From Holophagales bacterium (lineage in GTDB: Bacteria; Acidobacteriota; Thermoanaerobaculia; Multivoradales; Multivoraceae), in NCBI GenBank assembly GCA_009845425.1, contig VXZQ01000012.1:372001-436000 (forward strand): 64,000 bases of DNA, given 5' to 3'. The position numbers were made by a program, and so were the translations under genes. Position 1 is the first letter of the stretch. Each line of letters opens with the position of its first letter. Below are positions 36,419 to 45,265 of the stretch, piece after piece. The notes under the pieces were generated by a model that saw only the letters and a list, made by a program, of their open reading frames with translations, was not told where the DNA came from and searched no databases.

Positions 36419-39400
36419 ATGCGGGTTGTTTCCTTCGCCACCCGGCGACCGGTCACTGTGTTCATCTTCGCCCTGGCGGCGGTGGTGTTCGGCGGCGTCG
36501 CCTTTCGTGACCTCGCGGTCGATCTGCTGCCGGACATCACCTATCCGTCACTGACCGTTCAGACGGAGTACGAGGGCGCGGCGCCGGTCGAGATGGAGAC
36601 CCTGATCACGCGGCCGGTCGAGGACGCGGTGGGCGTGGTCAACGGCGTCAATCGGGTCGTTTCGAGCTCCCGGGCCGACGTCAGCGAGGTCACCCTTGAG
36701 TTCTCCTGGGGTACGAACATGGACTTCGCGTCGCTCGACGTGCGCGAGCGGCTGGATCAGGTGCGCCTGCCGATCGCGGCCGAACGGCCGGTGCTGCTGC
36801 GCTACGACCCCTCGCTTGATCCGATCCTCAGGATGGGCCTGGCGGGCGGGGTCGGCGATCTGATCGCGTTGCGCCTTCTGGCCGAGGAGGACCTGAAACG
36901 GAAGCTCGAGCGGCTCGAAGGAGTTGCGGCCGTCGTCGTCAGCGGCGGCCTGGAGGAGGAGATCCAGGTCGAGATCGACGAGCGGCGTCTGACCAGTCTC
37001 GGTTTGACCATGAACCAGGTGATGACCCGCCTGGCGCAGGAGAACGTGAACCTGACCGGCGGCCGGCTGCGCGACGGTCAGACGGACTACCTGGTGCGAA
37101 CGATCAACGAGCTGCTGCGTCCGGAAGAGATACGGGAGATTGTCATCGACCGGGCCCAGGGGGCGATCGTTCGTCTTGAGGACATCGCCCGCGTCTATCA
37201 GGGCGCCAGGGAACGCGAGGTGATCACCCGGATCGATGGCAAGGAGGCCGTGGAAATCGCGGTCTACAAGGAGGGCGGCACGAACACGGTGACTGTCGCT
37301 TCCGCCGTGCTCGAGCGGGTGGAGGATCTCGAGGAGGAGATCAGGCAGATCGATCCGCAGCTGGAACTGACCGTCCTCACCGACCAGTCCCGCTACATCC
37401 GCGACTCGGTGTCGGCTGTGATCGAGACGGCCCTGATCGGCGGCTCGCTCGCGATCGTCGTTCTCTTCCTGTTCCTGCGGAGCGCGCCGAAGACGCTGAT
37501 CATCGGGATCTCGATCCCGGTCTCGGTCGTGGCGACGTTCTTCCTGATGTACGTCGCGGGCGTGTCGCTGAACATCATGTCGCTCGGCGGCATCACCCTC
37601 GGAATCGGTCTCCTGCTGGACAACTCGATCGTCGTCCTGGAAGCGATCCAGCGCCGCCGCGACCAGGGGCTGGGCGTCGTCGAAGCGGCCCGGGCCGGCG
37701 CTTCCGAGGTCGGCCGCGCGGTGATCGCGAGCACGATCACGACCGTCTGCGTGTTCGTGCCGATCGTGTTCGTCGAGGGCGTCGCGGGCCAGATGTTCGG
37801 CGACCAGGCCCTGACCGTCACGTTCTCCCTGCTGGTGTCGCTGGGGGTCGCGCTGACGGTGATCCCGATGCTCGCTTCCCGGAGGTTTTTCGCCGCCGGG
37901 GAGCCGGTCGAGACGGTCCCGAGCGCCGGGGGTTCCAACCCCCTGACCCGCGCCCTCTCGGCCTTCTTCAGCGCGATCGGCATCGGCATCGCGCTGGTCG
38001 TCAAACACGTGTTCCGTGGCATCTCTACCGTCATGTCGATCCTGTTGCGACCGGTGCTTGCGGCCTTCGACGCATTGCTTCGGGGCATCACGGCGGTGTA
38101 CGCCCGCGTCCTTCGCGGGGCCCTGCGCCACCCCGCACTGGTCGTCCTGGCGGCCGTCGTACTGCTCGCGGGGAGCGTCCAGCTCATCGGCTCGCTGGGC
38201 ACGGAACTCGTGCCGGAGTTGATCCAGGGAGAGTTCTACGTCGACGCCGAACTGGCGCCGGGAAGTCGCCTGGAGGTGACGGACCGACGCTTGAGCGCGG
38301 TTGACAGGTTCGTGCGCGAACAACTGAAGGACGATGTGCAGTCGGTCTACACGGTGGTGGGCACATCGAATGAACAGGGTGGCGCCGCGGGCGAGAGACG
38401 GGAGAACATCGGCCAGGTCAACGTGCGTTTGACACCGCCGATCGATGCCGAGCGCGAGGAATCGGTGATGAATCGGATCAGGGACCTGATCGACGCGGAG
38501 AACGCGTCCTTTGCAGGCCAGGGACCGGCGGTTGCGCTCGCCGGCTCAGTCCCGGCCGGCGCCGGAGTCGGGCCTGCGTCGGTAGCTACGGACGACTCCT
38601 TGAGGTACCGGTTCGGCCGTCCGACCTACTTCAGCTTCCGGAGCCCGGTCGAAGTGCAGATTCGTGGCCACAACCTGGCGCTGCTGGAGAGGCTGGCGGA
38701 ACAGGTGGTGTCCCGGATGCGCGAGGTCGAGGGTCTGGTGGACGTGAAGTCCTCGACGGAAGGCGGCAATCCGGAGCTGCAGATCATCTTTGACCGGGAA
38801 CGGCTGTCGACGCTGAACTACACGGTCGCCCAGCTCGGCGCCGTCATCCGCTCCAAGGTGCAGGGCGACATCGCGACGGACATCGTGCGCGAAGATCGCA
38901 ACATCGGAGTCAGGCTGCGGACCGACGAGGGTTACCGCGACTCGGTTCGGGATCTGCGCAACCTGAACATCCGTCAGAGCGGAGCCACGCCGCTGCCGCT
39001 TTCGGCGGTGGCGGAGGTCATCGAGACGGAGGGACCCGCCGAGATCCGCCGTAGCGACGGTGGCCGGGTGGCGCTGATCGAGGCGAACATCGTCGGCCGC
39101 GACCTGGGCAGCGTCTCCGAAGACATAGAAGCCATCCTCGAGTCGATGCGGTTCCCGGTCGGCTTCGACGTTCTCGTAGGCGGCCAGCGCCAGGAGATGG
39201 AACGTTCCTTCGACAGCATGAGACTGGCGATCCTGCTCGCCGTGTTCATGGTCTACCTGGTCATGGCGTCGCAGTTCGAATCGCTGCTGCACCCGTTCGT
39301 CATCCTCTTCGCGGTGCCGTTCTCGATCATCGGCGCGATCGGGATTCTCTACCTGACGCGGACTCCGGTCAGCATCGTCGTCCTGATCGGCGGCATCCTC

Positions 39401-39742
39401 CTGGCGGGGATCGTGGTCAACAACGCGATCATCCTGATCGACTACACGAATCGGTTGCGCCGGGCCGGCCAGGCCAAGGTGGAGGCGCTGCGCGAGGCCT
39501 GTCTGGTGCGGCTGCGACCGATCCTGATGACGACCTCGACCACCGTGCTGGGCCTGCTGCCGATGGCGTTGGGCCTGGGCGAGGGGGCGGAACTCAGAAC
39601 GCCAATGGCCCTGACCGTGGTCGGCGGGCTGCTGACCTCGACGCTGCTGACGCTGATCGTGATCCCGGCGCTCTACCTCCTGCTGGACTTCCGCAAGGAC
39701 GGCGTCGACCCTGAGGCCGTCGCCGAAGCTGCTGCTACGTAG
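36419..39742 (+). CDS. RND efflux transporter, inner-membrane pump 2
   Basis: 1107 residues from ATG 36419, 29 nt after the adaptor. Same fold and family as pump 1: DLLPDITYPSLTVQTEYEG after TM1, TM4 region GIGLLLDNSIVV and TM10 equivalent GIVVNNAIILID. The two pumps are clearly related but diverged over their length. Between TM6 and TM7 (about residues 485-590) this protein has an added stretch with extra hydrophobic parts (AFFSAIGIGIALVVKHVF and HPALVVLAAVVLLAG). Together with pump 1 and one adaptor, it could form a mixed pump complex comparable in principle to MdtABC, but that is inference. A hairpin follows the stop before the convergent cytochrome gene. Confidence 0.93.
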   Translation: MRVVSFATRRPVTVFIFALAAVVFGGVAFRDLAVDLLPDITYPSLTVQTEYEGAAPVEMETLITRPVEDAVGVVNGVNRVVSSSRADVSEVTLEFSWGTNMDFASLDVRERLDQVRLPIAAERPVLLRYDPSLDPILRMGLAGGVGDLIALRLLAEEDLKRKLERLEGVAAVVVSGGLEEEIQVEIDERRLTSLGLTMNQVMTRLAQENVNLTGGRLRDGQTDYLVRTINELLRPEEIREIVIDRAQGAIVRLEDIARVYQGAREREVITRIDGKEAVEIAVYKEGGTNTVTVASAVLERVEDLEEEIRQIDPQLELTVLTDQSRYIRDSVSAVIETALIGGSLAIVVLFLFLRSAPKTLIIGISIPVSVVATFFLMYVAGVSLNIMSLGGITLGIGLLLDNSIVVLEAIQRRRDQGLGVVEAARAGASEVGRAVIASTITTVCVFVPIVFVEGVAGQMFGDQALTVTFSLLVSLGVALTVIPMLASRRFFAAGEPVETVPSAGGSNPLTRALSAFFSAIGIGIALVVKHVFRGISTVMSILLRPVLAAFDALLRGITAVYARVLRGALRHPALVVLAAVVLLAGSVQLIGSLGTELVPELIQGEFYVDAELAPGSRLEVTDRRLSAVDRFVREQLKDDVQSVYTVVGTSNEQGGAAGERRENIGQVNVRLTPPIDAEREESVMNRIRDLIDAENASFAGQGPAVALAGSVPAGAGVGPASVATDDSLRYRFGRPTYFSFRSPVEVQIRGHNLALLERLAEQVVSRMREVEGLVDVKSSTEGGNPELQIIFDRERLSTLNYTVAQLGAVIRSKVQGDIATDIVREDRNIGVRLRTDEGYRDSVRDLRNLNIRQSGATPLPLSAVAEVIETEGPAEIRRSDGGRVALIEANIVGRDLGSVSEDIEAILESMRFPVGFDVLVGGQRQEMERSFDSMRLAILLAVFMVYLVMASQFESLLHPFVILFAVPFSIIGAIGILYLTRTPVSIVVLIGGILLAGIVVNNAIILIDYTNRLRRAGQAKVEALREACLVRLRPILMTTSTTVLGLLPMALGLGEGAELRTPMALTVVGGLLTSTLLTLIVIPALYLLLDFRKDGVDPEAVAEAAAT

Positions 39743-39758
39743 GCCGCTGCGGACTGGA

Positions 39759-39776
39759 CTCCGTCGATAGACGGAG
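39759..39776. terminator. Perfect 7-bp hairpin between convergent genes
   Basis: CTCCGTC, loop GATA, GACGGAG: a perfect 7-bp stem with a 4-nt loop in the 38-bp gap between the pump 2 and cytochrome genes. It could end both transcripts. There is no T-run on either side, so it may act with Rho or as a processing or stabilising hairpin. Confidence 0.5.
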
Positions 39777-39780
39777 CGTT

Positions 39781-42081
39781 CTAGGGGAAGGCCTCTGCGA
39801 GTTCGGGGGCAGTCCAGGGGGCTACGCGATCGCCTGTTCGCTGGCGGACGCTGGTGACGAGTTCGGGCAGGACCGGATCGGCGGTGTTGCCCCAGCTCCG
39901 GCGGATGTAGGTGAGGAGGGCGGCGATGGCGGTGTCGGGGAGGCGGGGGTCGGCGGCGAAGCCGGGCATCAGGTCGTCCCAGGTTTCGCCGTGGACCTCG
40001 ATCGGCCCTTCGATTCCCTGAAGGACGAGGGCGGCCAAGCGTTCCGGGGAGCCGAGGACCCATGGGGAGCGCACGAGGCTCGGGCCGAGGCCCTCCTGGC
40101 CCCGGCCATCTCCGTTGTGGCAGGAGCGACAGGCCCGGTAGTGGCGGCGGCCGCGGTTGAACTGGGCGGCCTCCGCCGCGGTCAGGGCGGGAGCTGTTTC
40201 CGGCGTATCCGGTGGCTCGCCGCCGGTGGTTCCGGCCAGGTTCGCGGCGAGGGCGACCTGGCGGTGGAAGGGGTTGTCCGGCTGCGCCGCGACGCGTTCA
40301 GCGAGGAGGTTTCTCGCCCAGATCGACTGTCGGGCCATGGCGCCGAGCGTCAGGAGAGCCTGGGTACGGACCTGGGGCGAAGCTGATTCGAGCAGTTCGC
40401 CAAGCACCGCCTGGCGGGTGGCATTTCCGGCCTGCGTTTCCTCGCCGGTGCGTAGCGCGTGAACGACGAGCCAGGGATCCCGGGACTGCAGGGCCCCCTG
40501 CACGGTGGCGTCATCCAGTTCGCCGCGACCGTGGAGCGTCCACAGGGCGTGGATCCGGGAGAGCGGGTCTTCGCCGGAGCGGGCAAGCTCGCGCAGGGCA
40601 TCGCGGCCCGCGTCGTCGAGCTCGTTCTCGACTAGTAGCCGCTGGGCCGTGTCGCGCTGCCAGCCGTTCGGGTGGGACAGGGCTGCGATTCGGTGGGCCG
40701 CGGTTGCAAGGCTTGGCGCCTCGCGCCGGACGGCGACGGGGTTCTCGGCGTCCCCCTCCCAGACGACGCGGTAGATCCGGCCCATGCCGACCGGGCGGTC
40801 GAGCCCGTGCTCGAGGATGTACTCGCGCAGATAGGTCGTCACGTAGCGCACGTGCTGGAGGATGCCGCGGTACATGTCGATCACGTACAGGGCTCCATCC
40901 GGCCCGACCTTTGCGTCGACCGGACGGAAGCGCTCGTCGGTCGAGGCCAGGAACTCGCGCTCGACCCAGTCCGGGTCGCCGTAGCGACGATGCTCTGCGA
41001 CGAGGCCCGGGATGCCGCTGTCCACCGGACCGGGAGCGAGATCGAAATGGGCGACGACGTTGCCCGCGGGCTCCGGCACGAAGATGTCGCCGCGGAACGT
41101 GGCCGGAAACTGGTCGCCCCGATAGACCACGAGGCCGCTCACCGATGTCGTGACCGCCAGCCGACCGTCGTCGCGCAGCATGCCGTTCACGTAGCCCCGG
41201 TTGATGCCGGGATTCACGCGGATCGAGTAGACCGCCTCGTCAAGCACGAGCCGCTCGCTGGCGCCGATGCCTCCTCCCCGCGGCTGGTGCTCCGGGTTGG
41301 CCAGAGCGTAGTCGGCCGGGATCAGGTCGGCGAACAGGTAGCGGGAGTTCGTGTTGTAGTACAGGCGGCCGAGGTCGTCCTGGGCAATGCCCCACTGGCC
41401 TCGGAACAGGGTCGGATCCACCTCGATCGAAACGCCCTCAGCGCTCCGGCGCAGCCGGAAGCGCCGGTCGGACTTGGCGTTGTAGATCCAGTTGTCGAGG
41501 CCCCACAGGAGTCCGTTCTCGGTGTGCTCGAGTAGATCGGGGTCCGGGTCGCCGTAGTCGAGCAGGCGCTCCCGGCCGCCGCATCGGGGCAGTTCGTCGT
41601 CGGTGTTTTCGTTCCGGCACAGCCAGAGGCTTGGCGGTTCGCCGATCAGCATGCCGCCCGATACGGCCGCGATCGCGCGCGGGCTGACCAGACCGTCCAG
41701 GTAGACACGGCGACGGTCCATCGCGCCGTCCGCGTCCGTGTCCTCCAGGACGACGACCCGGCCGACCGGCTCCTGCTCGCCGATGCCGTCCACGTTCGGC
41801 ATGAAGCCGCGCATCTCGACGACGTAGAGGCGTCCCCACTCGTCCCAGGCCATCGCCACCGGGTCCTCGACGAGGGGCTCCGCGGCGACCAGCTCGACGC
41901 GAAAGCCGGGGGCGACGCGCAGGGTCGCCATCGCTTCCTCAGGGGCCAGGGGAGGAGCCTCCGGTACCTCAAGCCCGCGCCAGATCTGTTCCATCACGTG
42001 GCCTTCGCGGTCGCCTCGCTGGGCCGCCAGGGACGCCGCGCACAGGGCGAGCGCGATGAAGGGAGATACTCGCCAGCGCAT
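39781..42081 (-). CDS. PVC-type cytochrome c with beta-propeller and HEAT-type repeats
   Basis: 766 residues. A signal peptide ends near SLAAQ. The N-terminal half is a propeller of the membrane-bound dehydrogenase / glucose-sorbosone dehydrogenase type (FRVELVAAEPLVEDPVAMAW, VVEMRGF, LDNWIYN). A middle region has HEAT-like helices. The C-terminal domain is a class I cytochrome c with haem motif CRSCH and candidate Met ligand in DDLMPGF. This layout is common in Planctomycetes, Verrucomicrobia and Acidobacteriota and is thought to oxidise sugars or related substrates in the periplasm, passing electrons to the haem. Substrate unknown. It is divergent from the Nramp-like gene. Confidence 0.88.
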   Translation of the reverse strand: MRWRVSPFIALALCAASLAAQRGDREGHVMEQIWRGLEVPEAPPLAPEEAMATLRVAPGFRVELVAAEPLVEDPVAMAWDEWGRLYVVEMRGFMPNVDGIGEQEPVGRVVVLEDTDADGAMDRRRVYLDGLVSPRAIAAVSGGMLIGEPPSLWLCRNENTDDELPRCGGRERLLDYGDPDPDLLEHTENGLLWGLDNWIYNAKSDRRFRLRRSAEGVSIEVDPTLFRGQWGIAQDDLGRLYYNTNSRYLFADLIPADYALANPEHQPRGGGIGASERLVLDEAVYSIRVNPGINRGYVNGMLRDDGRLAVTTSVSGLVVYRGDQFPATFRGDIFVPEPAGNVVAHFDLAPGPVDSGIPGLVAEHRRYGDPDWVEREFLASTDERFRPVDAKVGPDGALYVIDMYRGILQHVRYVTTYLREYILEHGLDRPVGMGRIYRVVWEGDAENPVAVRREAPSLATAAHRIAALSHPNGWQRDTAQRLLVENELDDAGRDALRELARSGEDPLSRIHALWTLHGRGELDDATVQGALQSRDPWLVVHALRTGEETQAGNATRQAVLGELLESASPQVRTQALLTLGAMARQSIWARNLLAERVAAQPDNPFHRQVALAANLAGTTGGEPPDTPETAPALTAAEAAQFNRGRRHYRACRSCHNGDGRGQEGLGPSLVRSPWVLGSPERLAALVLQGIEGPIEVHGETWDDLMPGFAADPRLPDTAIAALLTYIRRSWGNTADPVLPELVTSVRQRTGDRVAPWTAPELAEAFP

Positions 42082-42091
42082 TGCGGTGGAG

Positions 42092-42098
42092 TAGCCTA
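42092..42098. promoter_or_regulatory. TAGCCTA element usable as -10 on both strands
   Basis: In the 23-bp region between the divergent cytochrome and transporter genes, the plus strand reads TAGCCT (42092-42097), 7 nt before ATG 42105, and the minus strand reads TAGGCT (42098-42093), 11 nt before the cytochrome ATG. No Shine-Dalgarno is seen before ATG 42105. Confidence 0.42.
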
Positions 42099-42104
42099 GC
42101 CCAC

Positions 42105-43526
42105 ATGCCGGAGCAGCTCTCCGCGGCCGAACGGGACGACCTGCGGGTCGGCCTGCGGATGGCCCACCCGCCCGATCCGGCGGCTCTCACCGCGGAGCGG
42201 CGGCAACTGACCGACCTGGAGCAGGCGCCCAGAATGGCGCGCTGGCGCTCCTTCGCCGGGCTGATCGGCCCGGGCTACATGCAGAGCGCGATGACGCTCG
42301 GCAGCGGCACGGCGGCCTCCGCCCTGTTCGCCGGCGCCGTATTCGGCTACCAGCTCCTGTGGGTCGCGCCCCTCGCCATGCTGCTCGGGCTGGTCATGCT
42401 CTCCGCGGTCGCCCACCAGACCCTGTCGACGGGCCTGCGGCCGTTCGATGCGATGCGCCGCTTCGCGGGGGCGCCTCTGGCCTGGAGCTGGGCCCTGGGC
42501 GCGCTGATCGCATCGATCGTCTGGCACTTCCCCCAGTACGCGCTGGCTTCGGCGGTGCTTGTCGACCTCGGCGAAGCGGCCGGGATCGAGGGGTTGCCGG
42601 CGGCGGGGCTCGGCTTCGTCGTTCTCGTCTGGGCCGTGCTGATCTCGTCGCTCTACGGCCGGCGACCCGAGTTGATTCGCGTCTACGAGCGGCTCCTGCG
42701 CTACATGGTGTGGGGAATCGTCTTCTGCTTCGCCTGGGTCGTCTTCCGCACGGGAATCTCGGACTGGGGAGGGTTGATCCGCGGCTTCACGAGCTTCGCG
42801 GTTCCCGGCGAGCGGAACGGCGTGCTCGGAGTGACGGTGATTCTGAGCGGCCTGTCGGCCGCGGTCGGCATCAACATGGTCTTCCTCTACCCCTACTCAC
42901 TGCTCGCCCGGGGCTGGTCGAGAGAGCACAGATCGCTGGCCCGGTTCGACCTGTGGACCGGGACCTTCCTGCCCTACGTCCTGGCCGCGAGCCTGATGGT
43001 GATTGCCGCCGCGAACACGATTCACCTCGATCCGTCCTACGACGGTGTGCGGCTGAGCCCGGTCGAAGCCGCGCAGTCCCTGGCGGCCGTCGCGGGGCCG
43101 GCTGTGGGGCGGGTGGTGTTCGATCTTGGCGTGCTCGGCATGGCTTTGTCGACGATCACCCTGCACATGCTGGCGACGGGCTTCGTGGCCTGCGAGTTGT
43201 TCGGCTGGGAGTTCGGCAGCGCGAAGCACCGGCTGGCCATGCTGCTTCCCGCGCCTGGTGTGCTCGGGCCGGTCTTCTGGGGTGACATCGCGGTATGGCT
43301 GGCGGTGCCGACCAACATCGTCTGCGGCCTGTTCCTGCCCGCCGCGTACATCGGCTTCGTCATGCTACAGCGCAGCCGCGGCTACCTGGGCGAGGACCGT
43401 CCGGCTGGTGCGCGGGGTTGGTTGTGGTGGGGCGGGATGGTCGCGGTGACCCTCTTTCTGACCGGCTTCATGGCCTGGTACGTCTGGACCCAGGGTCCGT
43501 CGTACTTCGGGCGGTTCGCCGGCTGA
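42105..43526 (+). CDS. Nramp-like inner-membrane transporter lacking the DPGN motif
   Basis: 473 residues from ATG 42105. About eleven hydrophobic helices in the Nramp/APC arrangement. The TM1 segment reads GLIGPGYMQSAMTLGSGT: the family start GPG is present, but the metal-binding DPGN of true Nramp proteins is replaced by LGSG. The TM6 segment reads INMVFLYPYSLLARG, where the canonical A/MPHN metal site becomes YPYS. It is therefore a distant branch whose substrate may not be Mn or Fe. An N-terminal cytosolic extension of about 45 residues precedes TM1. The ABC importer genes begin 18 nt downstream, so cotranscription is likely. A transport role is firm; the substrate is open. Confidence 0.8.
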   Translation: MPEQLSAAERDDLRVGLRMAHPPDPAALTAERRQLTDLEQAPRMARWRSFAGLIGPGYMQSAMTLGSGTAASALFAGAVFGYQLLWVAPLAMLLGLVMLSAVAHQTLSTGLRPFDAMRRFAGAPLAWSWALGALIASIVWHFPQYALASAVLVDLGEAAGIEGLPAAGLGFVVLVWAVLISSLYGRRPELIRVYERLLRYMVWGIVFCFAWVVFRTGISDWGGLIRGFTSFAVPGERNGVLGVTVILSGLSAAVGINMVFLYPYSLLARGWSREHRSLARFDLWTGTFLPYVLAASLMVIAAANTIHLDPSYDGVRLSPVEAAQSLAAVAGPAVGRVVFDLGVLGMALSTITLHMLATGFVACELFGWEFGSAKHRLAMLLPAPGVLGPVFWGDIAVWLAVPTNIVCGLFLPAAYIGFVMLQRSRGYLGEDRPAGARGWLWWGGMVAVTLFLTGFMAWYVWTQGPSYFGRFAG

Positions 43527-43544
43527 GTCACGGCCGGGCGGGCG

Positions 43545-44275
<731 letters not shown>

Positions 44276-44279
<4 letters not shown>

Positions 44280-45229
44280 GGAGTCTCCGTCGGACGCCCC
44301 AGTCGCTATGGGTGATGCTGACGGTCGCCGCACTGACCGGCGTGATGAGCCTGGTCTCGGAGCCGTTCGCGAGCGCGGACAATCTCTTCAACGTCAGTCG
44401 CAACTTCGCCTTCATCGGATTGATCGCCCTTGGGCAGACGGCGGTGATCGCGACCGGCGGGATCGACCTGTCGGTCGGTTCGGTGATGGGGTTGGCGGGG
44501 ATCGTCACCGGACTCGTTCTGGGTTCTGGCCAACCCTTGGCGCTGGCTGCGGCCGCTGGCCTGGGGTGTGCCCTGCTGTGTGGACTCGTGAACGGTGCAC
44601 TCGTGGGGTATCTCCGGCTGTCGCCGTTCGTCGTTACGCTCGGCATGCTGAGCATCGCCCGATCACTGGCTCTGGTGGTCTCGAACAACAGGATGATCCA
44701 TGACTTCGGTCCTGACGAGGATCTCGTGCTTGCTCTCGGCGGCGGGCGCTTCCTGGGCCTCGCGAACCCGGTCTGGTTGCTGCTGGTCGCGGCGCTCGGC
44801 ACGGCGGCCTGGTTTCGGTACAGCCGGCTGGCGCGCCACGTGCTGGCGGTGGGCGGCAACGAGGTTTCGACCCGCCTGGCGGGGGTGCCCGTAGCCCGGG
44901 TCAAACTCACGGTGTATGTCCTGAGCTCCCTGCTCGCCGGGGCATCGGCGATTCTGATGATCGGCTGGCTGGGAGCGGTCACGAACGCACTCGGTCAGGG
45001 CTACGAACTGCGCGTGATCGCCTCCGCGGTGATCGGCGGCGCGAACCTGATGGGCGGCGAGGGGGGTGCGTTCGGCGCGGTGGCTGGCGCAGCCCTGATC
45101 GAGCTGATCCGCAACAGCCTGCTGCTGCTGGGCGTGGATCCCTACTGGCAGGGCGCCTTCGTCGGCGGATCGATCATCGTCGCTATGCTCGTCGAGCGAG
45201 TACGGCGAGGTAGACAGACCGCTGGCTGA
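44276..45229 (+). CDS. Ribose-type sugar ABC importer, permease
   Basis: 317 residues from GTG 44276 (GTGA overlap with the ATPase). A multi-pass membrane protein of the RbsC/BPD_transp_2 type. Family segments include NVSRNFAFIGLIALGQTAVI, GGIDLSVGSVMGL and the EAA-like cytoplasmic region VGGNEVSTRLAGVPV, then GGANLMGGEGGAFGAV near the C-terminus. Two copies should form the channel for a sugar or sugar-like nutrient. It lies 36 nt before the binding protein gene. Confidence 0.9.
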
Positions 45230-45265
45230 AGCCCGGAAGGGGCCCGTGCTCGCTCGGGAGCTTCA

